Below, in pieces: positions 18,513-26,470 of a stretch of 64,000 nt of DNA. The position numbers were made by a program, and so were the translations under genes. Each line of letters opens with the position of its first letter. Positions within the stretch are counted from its first letter, which is position 1. A model generated the notes under the pieces. The model ran no database searches and was not told the DNA's origin. It worked only from the letters and a program-made list of their open reading frames with translations. Source of the DNA: Sycon ciliatum (lineage: Eukaryota > Porifera > Calcarea > Leucosolenida > Sycettidae). The stretch lies in NCBI RefSeq assembly GCF_964019385.1, contig NC_088653.1:15509154-15573153 (forward strand), given 5' to 3'.

Positions 18513-19097
18513 TCATAAGAACAGGTAAACAACAGGTAATGCACAACAAACAAGAGCCACAGTCATCGTGTTGATGAGTCGACCGTTCATCCTCCTCCTC
18601 GATTGTTCATGAATGTGTTTCATGAGGAAATCTCGTGCTAACAACACCTTCGCACGATCGCCTTTCCGTGCCAGCATGTCCAACAGAGTGACTGAATATG
18701 CCAAGGTCATCTCCAGGGCAATGACGTCGTTTGACGCATGACTCCATAAACCTTCCATGATGCCGCATATGCAACTTTCAAGTCGTTCAGCTTGTTCACG
18801 ATCACCATCACCAACAGTAAAGCTCGCAGCATACCTGAGAATGTCAGGTCTCTTCATAGCGACATGTTTAGCAGATGTCCACACGTGAAACAATGTCGAA
18901 TCACGAACGAACAAATGGTCAATGGCAAAGGCATGACGAGTCTCCGAGCATTCACCTTCATCCTTTGCGTATGTTGCAAGAACATGGTCAGCAACTCGTA
19001 CTAGCAGATGACACACCTGACATTCGTGAGTCTTGTGATCAGCCGATCCGTTAAGACTCTTTGCAACGTGAAACCATCTCTCGTAAAGGGAATTCAT
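18513..19097 (-). CDS. Polinton tail-anchored unknown protein (194 aa)
   Basis: A helical protein starting MNSLYERWFHVAKSL with a single hydrophobic segment at its very C-terminus (about residues 174-193; MTVALVCCALPVVYLFL), as in tail-anchored membrane proteins. Cysteines CQVCHLL occur early. All-helical sequence plus a tail anchor recalls Bcl-2-type apoptosis regulators, but no BH1 motif (NWGR) is visible, so I do not claim it. The promoter and first residues resemble those of the next gene upstream (19602-20342). Confidence 0.6.
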   Translation of the reverse strand: MNSLYERWFHVAKSLNGSADHKTHECQVCHLLVRVADHVLATYAKDEGECSETRHAFAIDHLFVRDSTLFHVWTSAKHVAMKRPDILRYAASFTVGDGDREQAERLESCICGIMEGLWSHASNDVIALEMTLAYSVTLLDMLARKGDRAKVLLARDFLMKHIHEQSRRRMNGRLINTMTVALVCCALPVVYLFL

Positions 19098-19178
19098 TTC
19101 CTAGAATGTGAAGACACGAGGCAACTGATCAATACTGTATCGGGTGAAGGAATGACTCGACTGCATGTCAAGCATGCA

Positions 19179-19254
19179 TATTTATACAAGTCAGAATGGG
19201 GTGGGTTGAAAATGCAAAGTTGACAACCAATCACCATCAAGCCCGCCAAAAACA
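19179..19254 (-). promoter_or_regulatory. Promoter of the 194-aa gene: TATA, CCAAT, E2F-like
   Basis: On the - strand, TATAAATA (19179-19188) lies about 85 bp before the start codon. Upstream, at 19224-19254, is one unit with TTTTTGGCGGGC (E2F-like) and GATTGG (CCAAT box inverse). The leader shares GAATGACTC.ACTGCA with the gene at 19602-20342. Confidence 0.55.
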
Positions 19255-19601
19255 GATGATGTAACCTTGACATGATTGATCTTGTCATGAATGACGCATT
19301 CATTGATGGTGTTCACATGAGATCACCCTGGCTCATCTTTCCCAATTCCATTCTTTTCACATCCTGCAACCCATTCTCCACTAGTAGTAGCAGTGGGGAT
19401 ACTAGAGTCCGAAGAGGCAAGGCAGCACTCTTCCGTGGACGGACTACTCGACACAACACCACCCATACTTGTTCTTTAGAAGTTTTTTTTTTTTTTAATG
19501 AGTATCAGGAGGTATTGACGTAGAAAGTAGTATAGGATAGTATAGGATAGAATAAGAATGAATGATCAGCTGTGTGATAAAGAAGGCAGTTCATTAAAGA
19601 C
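19255..19601. other. Polinton spacer, nothing recognised
   Basis: This non-coding stretch between two genes holds a short poly-T run (about 19485-19497) and TATAGGATAGTATAGGATAG near 19532. No gene or clear terminator was recognised. Confidence 0.5.
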
Positions 19602-20342
19602 TTATTGGAAGGTCTCTACCAGCTGATCGTCTTGTTGGACGACGACACTGCATAATGATGTGAAGCTCTCAGTCAGCTGTTTCAGCTCCGTGATAGAAAG
19701 TGCCATGTGTGCGTCCAGAGCACGATGAAAACATCTGGGTTCCACGTTGATGCAGATGATTGGAGCAACAGCAAGACGTACCTTCATCACTTGCTCGTCA
19801 GTGTCTAGGGAGACTGCCCCGGGGTAGATGAATACATCTTGTTCCACATCCAGTTCAAACGAGCTGGTCGGGACTAGCTTGTTTTCACCGTTGATGTACA
19901 CCCGACATTGACCGTCGGACAAACGTGATGTATAGAAGTTGGTTATGATCTTCTCCACACGTCCACTTCGGAGAGTGTCACGGAGCGATGGACAAGTCTT
20001 GATCAAGTTCGTAATGATGAACTCAGTGGACTCGTTCAGTTCGATGTAAACTTGTCCTTGAGCATCTTTGCGAGCTGTTGCCGTACTACCACAGGCTGGC
20101 AGAGCTCCCGAAGGGAAGTACATCTTATATCCAGGCTTGTAGAAGGATTTACCAGATAACTTGTAGGGCAGCTGCATGTCCTCCTGAAACCCATCCACCA
20201 CAATCTCTTTGTGGAGCTTGGTAGGAGCAGGTGATGCATAGTGACGCTTAGCCGGTACTGGCTTCGAAGAGAGCACAACTCGAGGAGGGTCAGCAGGAAG
20301 AGCGGAATTCTTCTTCATCCTTCGCTCGTATAGGGAAGCCAT
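19602..20342 (-). CDS. Polinton unknown protein, 246 aa
   Basis: It starts MASLYERRMKKNS, sharing SLYER with the neighbouring 194-residue protein. The central part alternates hydrophobic and charged residues in beta-type runs (DEQVMKVRLAVAPIICINVEP). There is no membrane segment or signal peptide. No family was recognised. Its promoter has three E2F/CCAAT-like units, so it may be expressed early, when S-phase factors are active; that is inference. Confidence 0.6.
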   Translation of the reverse strand: MASLYERRMKKNSALPADPPRVVLSSKPVPAKRHYASPAPTKLHKEIVVDGFQEDMQLPYKLSGKSFYKPGYKMYFPSGALPACGSTATARKDAQGQVYIELNESTEFIITNLIKTCPSLRDTLRSGRVEKIITNFYTSRLSDGQCRVYINGENKLVPTSSFELDVEQDVFIYPGAVSLDTDEQVMKVRLAVAPIICINVEPRCFHRALDAHMALSITELKQLTESFTSLCSVVVQQDDQLVETFQ

Positions 20343-20420
20343 CTTCTAGGAAGTGAAGTCAGGACAACTCGTCAGCACTGTATTCGATGAACGAATGACT
20401 CAACTGCAGACAATCATTCG

Positions 20421-20558
20421 TATTTATACGAGCCAGAGAGGTATGTGGATTGAAATGAGAAGATATGTGTCAACCAATCAAGCCCGCCAAAAACATTTCA
20501 CCAATCAGCATCAAGCCCGCCAAAAACATTTGATCAATCAGCATCGTGCCCGCCAAAA
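20421..20558 (-). promoter_or_regulatory. Promoter of the 246-aa gene: TATA plus three E2F/CCAAT units
   Basis: On the - strand, CGTATAAATA (20421-20430) lies about 80 bp before the start. Three tandem units of 26-30 bp (20472-20558) each carry TTTTGGCGGGC and a CCAAT-type ATTGG or ATTGA. TTTGGCGGG is close to the E2F consensus. Function is inferred from the motifs and their repetition. Confidence 0.6.
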
Positions 20559-20568
20559 TCATATCTCA

Positions 20569-21375
20569 TTATAAAGATTCCTTACATGATACCGCCACCT
20601 TGGTGAATTGATACAGTATGGAAAGAAGATCACAGTCAAACGTGTGCATGTTCTGGATCACGTGATCAAGTGAATAGATTTCCCAGCAATAAGCATCAAT
20701 CAATGATGTCATAAGAGATATATCAGATTGAGATAAAAGCAGCAAATTCGAACGCAACGTGGACAATTGCAATGAAGACACCATCCTAGTCGACTCCATG
20801 AGATGCAGTACGTATAGGAGTGGAAAATGCTGAGGAAGAGGTTTCATGATTCGACTGAACCTCAACCAGGCTACATTGCTATGAGGTAAGTAGGAATACA
20901 GTTTACGTAATGCATCCACATTCGTATCGTATACTATACAGGATAATGCTATAGCATAATTTATACTCTTGTACAAACAGGACTTCTTCATCGCACGTAT
21001 CTGCTCTCGAAGAGGGTGTACACGAAGCTGATCGGATAAGAGTTCAGTTTTCGAAAGAAAATGCAAAAGATGACGATCCACACCACATAACCGCTCATGC
21101 GCAGCGTAAGGCTTCTTCATCAAACTACATCTCTGATGCACATCAACTTCAGGTAAGTAAACCACATCCATGACAAGTCCACAAGAAGAACATACGTATC
21201 TTCCTTCATGAACAACATGATCAAGATGATGACACTGCTTTTCCTTCCCTTCTTGCTCTTCTTCTTCTTCTCCTCCTTCTTGTTCTTCTTCTTCTTCTTG
21301 TTCTTCTTCTTCTTCACGAAGTCTCTTTTCACGTACATAGGCACGTAAGATCTCTAATTCAGAATCCATCTTCAC
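20569..21375 (-). CDS. Polinton TFIIB-like zinc-ribbon protein (268 aa)
   Basis: After a long acidic run (about residues 21-45) comes a zinc ribbon, C48-x-H50 ... C62-x2-C65, with the ending CSSCGLVMD that is typical of TFIIB-type factors (C..CG.V). The remaining 190 residues are helical, as expected for cyclin-like repeats, but I could not see the repeat directly. TFIIB-like proteins recruit RNA polymerase II; several large DNA viruses carry one. It lies next to the right terminal repeat and its promoter copies a block from that repeat. Confidence 0.65.
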   Translation of the reverse strand: MKMDSELEILRAYVREKRLREEEEEQEEEEEQEGGEEEEEQEGKEKQCHHLDHVVHEGRYVCSSCGLVMDVVYLPEVDVHQRCSLMKKPYAAHERLCGVDRHLLHFLSKTELLSDQLRVHPLREQIRAMKKSCLYKSINYAIALSCIVYDTNVDALRKLYSYLPHSNVAWLRFSRIMKPLPQHFPLLYVLHLMESTRMVSSLQLSTLRSNLLLLSQSDISLMTSLIDAYCWEIYSLDHVIQNMHTFDCDLLSILYQFTKVAVSCKESL

Positions 21376-21419
21376 CCCACACCATCATCTTCATAGTGAA
21401 ACATTATCCATCAATATAT

Positions 21420-21447
21420 CTACTTTTATACCCACTCCTATCCGGGG
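21420..21447 (-). promoter_or_regulatory. Promoter of the TFIIB-like gene, shared with the TIRs
   Basis: On the - strand CCCCGGATAGGAGTGGG is followed by TATAAAAGTAG, 45 bp ahead of the start codon. The same block with one or two changes lies in each terminal repeat (7179-7207, 22937-22965). Confidence 0.6.
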
Positions 21448-21898
21448 ATAATAGCAAAATACTCCTGAAAAAATAAATAAAAAATGAACAGAATAAAGAT
21501 TAACAATGACGATAAGTGTGCCTTATTCAACCCAAAGGTCAAAGGTCAAACCCTGGGGGGGGGGGGGGGGGGAGTCCCGGGGTCAGACTAAGCACGACCG
21601 ACACAGTGTGCCTTATTTGGCCCAAAGGTCAAAGCAATAGAAGAAAGGCATTCACATCTCAATCTGATATCATAGTCGAAAGATTCCAAACCCGAACAAA
21701 AAAGACTCACCATGACGGGGGCGTCTTTCCGCTTTCGAAACACATCGTGTTCTCCAAGGTCGTCACCTCCCCGTGGCGTGACCCCTTGGTCTTGTTTGAG
21801 ACGTCTAGACGTAGCCTTGTTTACAAAGGTCATCGCGGCGTGAACTTTGACCTCGAGGTGAAGTAGTCTCAACCTGCAGTTTCATTATCGACTCCTTC

Positions 21899-22372
21899 TT
21901 GCAGTGTGAAGAAGCTAAAATGGCGTGGACATTTTCTGAGACGTGCAGAGCAGAGAAATGGTATTTATTTTCATGCGATAATGAAGAGTTCTCAATCCGT
22001 CGCCTCAGTGCTAGCAAGACAACCAGGGATCTTGACCCGATGATAGCACATCCCAGAAGATTCGATATGTCACCACTCACTGCTGCTGAGTATATTATCT
22101 GCAGGGTCACCAGTCTGATCTTGAATGTGAAGAATAGGAAACAGCACCTTCCTAAAATCGTCATCGGTGGTGTGGAGGACTACGGAACTATTAGTGAGAC
22201 TGATGATGGTGACATACTGCGAAGGTGGACTGATGGTAGACACTCATTCTACAAGCTTAGTGACATGCGTGACGAACCGTGCTCTCAACACATCATCGAC
22301 CTCTTCGCTGATGCAACCTATTTGGATTCCAGCGACGTAATGCAACTTGTCAAGGAGGTGAACGAAAAATGA
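21899..22372 (+). CDS. Polinton TIR gene, 157 aa, unknown (right copy)
   Basis: Identical in protein sequence to the frame at 7772-8245. Here it lies on the + strand, opposite to the rest of the gene cluster. No domain recognised. Confidence 0.55.
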   Translation: MQCEEAKMAWTFSETCRAEKWYLFSCDNEEFSIRRLSASKTTRDLDPMIAHPRRFDMSPLTAAEYIICRVTSLILNVKNRKQHLPKIVIGGVEDYGTISETDDGDILRRWTDGRHSFYKLSDMRDEPCSQHIIDLFADATYLDSSDVMQLVKEVNEK

Positions 22373-22391
22373 AGTCTCTCGAGTTGATCGT

Positions 22392-22685
22392 GTGCGTGTA
22401 CGACGTAGTACCAAGGCCGTTCAACTCCGTGCCGTTGCAACAAGAGTAACGCGGATTCGTGTGCGAGTTGGTACGATCGACATCGACGACGATGGATTCA
22501 TCTCCAAATTACCCGAGTCGACTGTTGACACGATGGCGGTGCAAAGGAGGTCGTCGACTGACAGTTCCATTGCTGACTGGGTGGAACCATTGGTGCACAT
22601 CAGAGCGTCCGACAACTCCACCTCGTACTGCGTGTCACGGAAGAGATCATGGGTGAATCCATCCTCACACGTATTCGAAGAGTAA
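22392..22685 (+). CDS. Polinton TIR frame, 97 aa, unknown (right copy)
   Basis: Mirror of 7459-7752; it follows the 157-residue frame after 19 bases. Coding is uncertain because an open frame of similar size covers the other strand. Confidence 0.3.
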   Translation: MRVRRSTKAVQLRAVATRVTRIRVRVGTIDIDDDGFISKLPESTVDTMAVQRRSSTDSSIADWVEPLVHIRASDNSTSYCVSRKRSWVNPSSHVFEE

Positions 22686-22936
22686 ACTTTGTGGTCTCTC
22701 ATCCAATACCAGCTTGATGAAATCAGGACAACAAGAACTGAATTGTACTACCTTTCTCCTCCACTCCATTGCGATATTCACTGTTCGTTCCATTATTCTT
22801 TGTAATGACATGTATCGTATCTATCAAGAACTGACCTTTCTGACGTGTGTGCGAGCAGGACCATTTTTGAAAAATTGCATGGGGAGGTGGGGTAGGTCAC
22901 GGAAAAAACTTCATGATAAACACCATATTCAACATT

Positions 22937-22965
22937 CTACTTTTTATACCCACTCCCATCCGGGG
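22937..22965 (-). promoter_or_regulatory. TIR promoter-like block with TATA box (right)
   Basis: Mirror of 7179-7207. On this side it points in the same direction as the main gene cluster. Confidence 0.5.
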
Positions 22966-23205
22966 CAAGGTGGCCCAAAAAAGTAAGATTCAAACCCACA
23001 TGTGCACAACACATATTTTCAATAATACCCCATTTTTTTGAGGTAGGGGCACCCCCTGGCACATATTTTTATCCGCAAAAAAACCGGGCCAAAAATAATT
23101 TTCACCGCAAAAATGGGGTACTATTAGTACCCCATTTTTCAATAATACCCCATTTTTTGGGACCCGGGCGCCCCCTGGCCCAGAACCCGCTCGTCCATTC
23201 CTACT

Positions 23206-23630
23206 GCCGGTTTGTACGTGTTGTGGGTAGCTCAAAGGTTCGGGGGAACCTGAGCGTGCGAATGGGTTGTATTCGGGGTAGGTGAATTGCAAGAAGGTGT
23301 GGTGGTGCATATCTATGATGCAGGCTGTGTGCAAGAAGGATATGGGAGAGGGTACGGCGGCTGCTGAGTGATGGCCATTTGAGTCGGTGCAGCAGCACGG
23401 AGTGGGTTCTGTGTTCAAAGAGGGGGAGATGCAAACAGAGGCGAGCAGCGCGCCGTTGGATGCGCTCAAGCCGGTCGTTCAGGGTTGCGGGGAGGGGTGA
23501 GAGGACAGTGCAAGCATACTCAAGAATAGGGCGGATGTAGGTTAGATAGATGGAGGAGAGAGCAGAAGTGTTTAAGGAATTGCGTAGTCGCAGGAGAAGG
23601 AACATCTTCCTGGTCGCTTTAGTGATGATT
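23206..23630 (-). mobile_element. LINE family A copy 2, 5' part
   Basis: This carries the RT C-terminal region up to TTRTNR, directly continued by LRDSPIYASLDLF at 6938 once the Polinton and one GCCGGT are left out. The copy is 5' truncated at about 23630, inside the RT (ITKATRKMFLL), where it meets the (GTT)n tail of copy 3. It belongs to a diverged subfamily. Confidence 0.85.
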
Positions 23631-23684
<54 letters not shown>

Positions 23685-25954
23685 GAATTCTTTATTCTCA
23701 CGATGGCACCATCGCCAATAAGAGATAAATTGATGAGAAGGTGAGATTGTGGGTTAAACAGTTGGAAAGTGATTTACATCACTTTGAAATTTACAAGTAT
23801 GGGAGAGGGTGAGCGCTGCAGGAGCAGATTGAGTTAATCAGCAGTGAGCAGATTTCTTGTTTGAAAGCAGGTCGGGAGGAGATGTCACGAGTGCTAGCAG
23901 GGAGGGCATTGTAGTATTCTAGGGACTTGTACAGTGGGGAGTCTTTACAGCGATCGGTTCTGGAGGGTGGGAGGTGCCAAGTGCGTGCGTGTCGAAGGCT
24001 GTACTGGGCCGTAACTTGAGCGGGGGTGTTGAGCAAGCGTATGTGTTGTGGGGCATATTGGTATTTTATGGAGTGAGCAAGAAGGGTGAGCTTCACTTTG
24101 CGGCGAGAGAACATTGTCGGCCATTTGAGCCGATGGAGCAGTGTTGAATGATCCAGAGGAGTGTAAAGGGGGAGACGGAGGCAGATTCTGGCCGCCTTGC
24201 GCTGGATTCGCTCAAGACGGTCAAGAGCTGCGATTGAGAGCGGGGTGACAGCAATGCATGCATATTCAATTATAGGCAGGATATACGTTTTGTAAATGAG
24301 AGAGAGTGATTTAGTGTGTAGAGTTGATTTGAGTCTAAAGAGAATATTAAAAGATTTTACGGCTTTCTTCAGCACAAAGTCAAGGTGGGCTGACCATCTT
24401 AGGTCGTGCTGAAAGATGATGCCGAGGTGACGATGTTGTGTTACTGTTTCTAATAGGGTTTGGCCAAGTTTTATTTCGGGTAGTCGTGGTGGGGGTCGGT
24501 TAGCATGGTAGAACGGGAGGATGACGGTTTTCGTTTTATTGACTAGCAGGTGCCAGTGCTCTAGCCATTCTGCTGCGGCATCGATGCTTCTTTGTAGCGC
24601 AGCCTCACACTCAATGTAGCTGCCTGCAATGGCAATCAGTGCGGTGTCGTCCGCGAACTGGCTACACGAGGTTGTAGCATTTTCACAGGCAGTGGGCAGG
24701 TCAATGGTGTACGCCAGGAACAGAAGTGGGCCCAGGACTGAGCCCTGGGGCACTCCTGCTGGTATTGGTATGAAGGCGGATGTTGTGCCTTCAACCTGCA
24801 CCCGCTGTCTGCGTCCTGTCAAGTAGGCTTCGAGCCAATTGTGAGCCTTGCCGTCGACACCATAGTGGCTCAGCTTTTTCAGCAAGCCTTGATGCCATAC
24901 ACGATCAAAGGCTTTACTGAGATCGAAGAAACACGTTACAACATGCTTCCCCGCATCCCTAGCTGTGGATATCTGGTGGACGATCCGTGCGAGTTGCAGT
25001 TCGGTCCCGTCTTGTTTCCTGAAGCCGGATTGGTTGGAGGGTAAGTGCGGTGCTATGTGATTGTACAGACGAGAGTGGACTATTTTTTCTTGTGTTTTTG
25101 ATATTATACTGAGCAGGGAGATGGGTCGGTAGTTGGTAGGATGGGAGGGGTTGCCCGACTTGGGGATGGGTGTAATAGTTGCGTCTTTCCAATCCTGTGG
25201 TATTTCTCCGGTTCTGAAGGACAGATTGTAGAGACTAGTGAGAGATGGGGAGATTTCCTTTGCAGTTTCTTTCAGGAGCCGAGTTGGGATGTTGTCAAAG
25301 CCTGGGCTCTTGCCAGTGTCTAGACTGCATAGAAGCTTCTCGACCTCTTCCACTGTTGCTGCGATTGTATTTAGAGTATGACTGATGTCAGGGGTAGTGT
25401 TGATGTCTGGTGTAGTACAGGTGGTCTTGTCGATGGACTGTTGGCTTTGGGAGATAAAGAACTTGTTGAGAGCTGTTGCTTTCTCCATAGCCGTGGCTGC
25501 AGTGGAGTTGGCTGTCGATAGTGTGGGAATTGTTTGCTTAGGCGGTTTTTTCAGGTGCTTCAGTAGACGGTGGAGGTTTGTACCCGTTGACGTTGTTTGC
25601 TGGACAAAGTCGGACTTAGCCTGTCGCAAAAGAGCGGTTACTCGGTTACGCTGGGCTGTGTACAGTTTCCAATCTGAGTCTAGTTGGGTCGCCTTGTAGG
25701 TGCGGAACTGTTTGTGCTTTGTTTTGATCTGGCTGAGGAGATCCTTCGTCACCCAGGGACGAGTGGGCGTAGAATTTTTGCGGGACTTGCTTCTGGTCAC
25801 TTGGCAGTGGTGCACGGCTAGTTTCAGTATCTGGTCTCTCTAGAAGTTCCAGAATGAGGTTACTGGCTGAGGGTCAGTGGGATGTGGATCGTACTGCAGA
25901 TTGCAGGTAGCAAAAGCTTCACGCAGGGACGCAATGCGTTCCTCGCTCCACAAC
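23631..25954 (-). mobile_element. LINE family A copy 3, 5' truncated
   Basis: An (AAC)n tail (23631-23684), a 3' UTR and one long RT frame (23791-25815), then about 140 bp of upstream coding sequence out of frame. The copy lacks ORF1 and the endonuclease. Its 5' end meets the (GTT)n tail of copy 4 at 25955. It is nearly identical to copy 5, so both are recent. Confidence 0.88.
23791..25815 (-). CDS. LINE A copy 3: reverse transcriptase ORF2 C-part (674 aa)
   Basis: The frame covers the linker after the endonuclease, a complete RT and the C-terminal domain. RT motifs in order: TPIPKSGNPSHPTNYRPISL, FFDLSKAFDRVW (first catalytic Asp), AGVPQGSVLGPLLF, QFADDTALIAIA (catalytic DD), LVNKTKTVILPF, HLGIIFQHDLRW. 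The C-terminus ends CSAHPLPYL. A complete ORF2 would also have an apurinic-type endonuclease of about 220 residues at the N-terminus; that part is lost by 5' truncation, so the copy cannot move by itself. Clade: I/Jockey or CR1 group, not fixed. Confidence 0.88.
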   Translation of the reverse strand: MHHCQVTRSKSRKNSTPTRPWVTKDLLSQIKTKHKQFRTYKATQLDSDWKLYTAQRNRVTALLRQAKSDFVQQTTSTGTNLHRLLKHLKKPPKQTIPTLSTANSTAATAMEKATALNKFFISQSQQSIDKTTCTTPDINTTPDISHTLNTIAATVEEVEKLLCSLDTGKSPGFDNIPTRLLKETAKEISPSLTSLYNLSFRTGEIPQDWKDATITPIPKSGNPSHPTNYRPISLLSIISKTQEKIVHSRLYNHIAPHLPSNQSGFRKQDGTELQLARIVHQISTARDAGKHVVTCFFDLSKAFDRVWHQGLLKKLSHYGVDGKAHNWLEAYLTGRRQRVQVEGTTSAFIPIPAGVPQGSVLGPLLFLAYTIDLPTACENATTSCSQFADDTALIAIAGSYIECEAALQRSIDAAAEWLEHWHLLVNKTKTVILPFYHANRPPPRLPEIKLGQTLLETVTQHRHLGIIFQHDLRWSAHLDFVLKKAVKSFNILFRLKSTLHTKSLSLIYKTYILPIIEYACIAVTPLSIAALDRLERIQRKAARICLRLPLYTPLDHSTLLHRLKWPTMFSRRKVKLTLLAHSIKYQYAPQHIRLLNTPAQVTAQYSLRHARTWHLPPSRTDRCKDSPLYKSLEYYNALPASTRDISSRPAFKQEICSLLINSICSCSAHPLPYL

Positions 25955-26470
25955 GTTGTTGTTGTTGTTGTTGTTGTTGTTTTTGTTGTTTCAAATCTTT
26001 ATTCTCACGATAGCCAGTGGCCAATAAGAGATAATAGTGTAAGAAAGGAGAAAAAGTGAGGAAGAATTGGGTGGGCAGGGCCTAGGGGTTAATGACTACT
26101 TAAGTGTACGGGCAGGGGTGGTCGCCACACGAGCATACAGAGTTGCGTACTTAAGTGTACGGGCAGGGGTGGTCGCTACACGAGCATACAGAGTTGTGCG
26201 ACAGCAGGGATATCTGGGATTTGAAGGGAGTACGAGAAGGGATTTCGCGAAGCTGGGTGGGCAGGCAATTAAAGTAATGAAGGGCTTTGTACAGGGGAGA
26301 ATGGAGACAGCGGTCAGTCCGCGGAGTTGGCAAGTGCCAAGTACGAGAGCGACGTAAATTATACGAAGGTTGCACGTTGCTAGCCGTATGCAGCGAGAGT
26401 ATATTATTATGTGGCGGGGCATAATTGTGGCGCAGAGAATGCGCGAAGAGTATATGTTTAACTTTAAAGC
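25955..26470 (-). mobile_element. LINE family A copy 4, 3' fragment
   Basis: A tail tract (25955-25991), the 3' UTR with GAGAATAAAGATTTGAAA on the - strand, and the last 100 codons of the RT ORF. It carries a tandem duplication of about 52 bp (26096-26200) around the ORF end that copies 6 and 8 share and copy 1 lacks. The 5' end is at 26470, against the (GTT)n tail of copy 5. Confidence 0.85.

Larger units (their letters stand above)
6939..23205 (-). mobile_element. Polinton/Maverick, looks whole, young
   Basis: The 16,267-bp element starts with AG, has 1,571-bp terminal inverted repeats (6939-8509 and 21635-23205) and is flanked by the 6-bp duplication GCCGGT (6933-6938, 23206-23211), all typical of Polintons. 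Most genes lie on the - strand. Parts in order of transcription: TFIIB-like protein, two unknown proteins that share a leader, collagen-like fibre, jelly-roll minor capsid candidate, two-TM protein, major capsid, PX-like basic protein, packaging ATPase, unknown protein, protease-integrase fusion. No gene for the family B DNA polymerase is seen. I noticed no differences between the repeats over the coding stretches compared, and no breaks in the main genes, so the insertion is recent. Confidence 0.92.
21635..23205 (-). repeat. Polinton right terminal inverted repeat
   Basis: This is the inverse of 6939-8509; I saw no differences over the coding parts compared. It ends in CCTACT, so each end of the element starts AGTAGG when read inward. 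Between 21448 and 21634 lies a short unique stretch with a G-run (21557-21571) and repeated GGCCCAAAGGTCAAAG. Confidence 0.93.

Noticed and set aside
18513-19097. Bcl-2-like apoptosis regulator
   Set aside because: It is helical with a C-terminal anchor, but the BH1 signature is not visible. Too weak to name.
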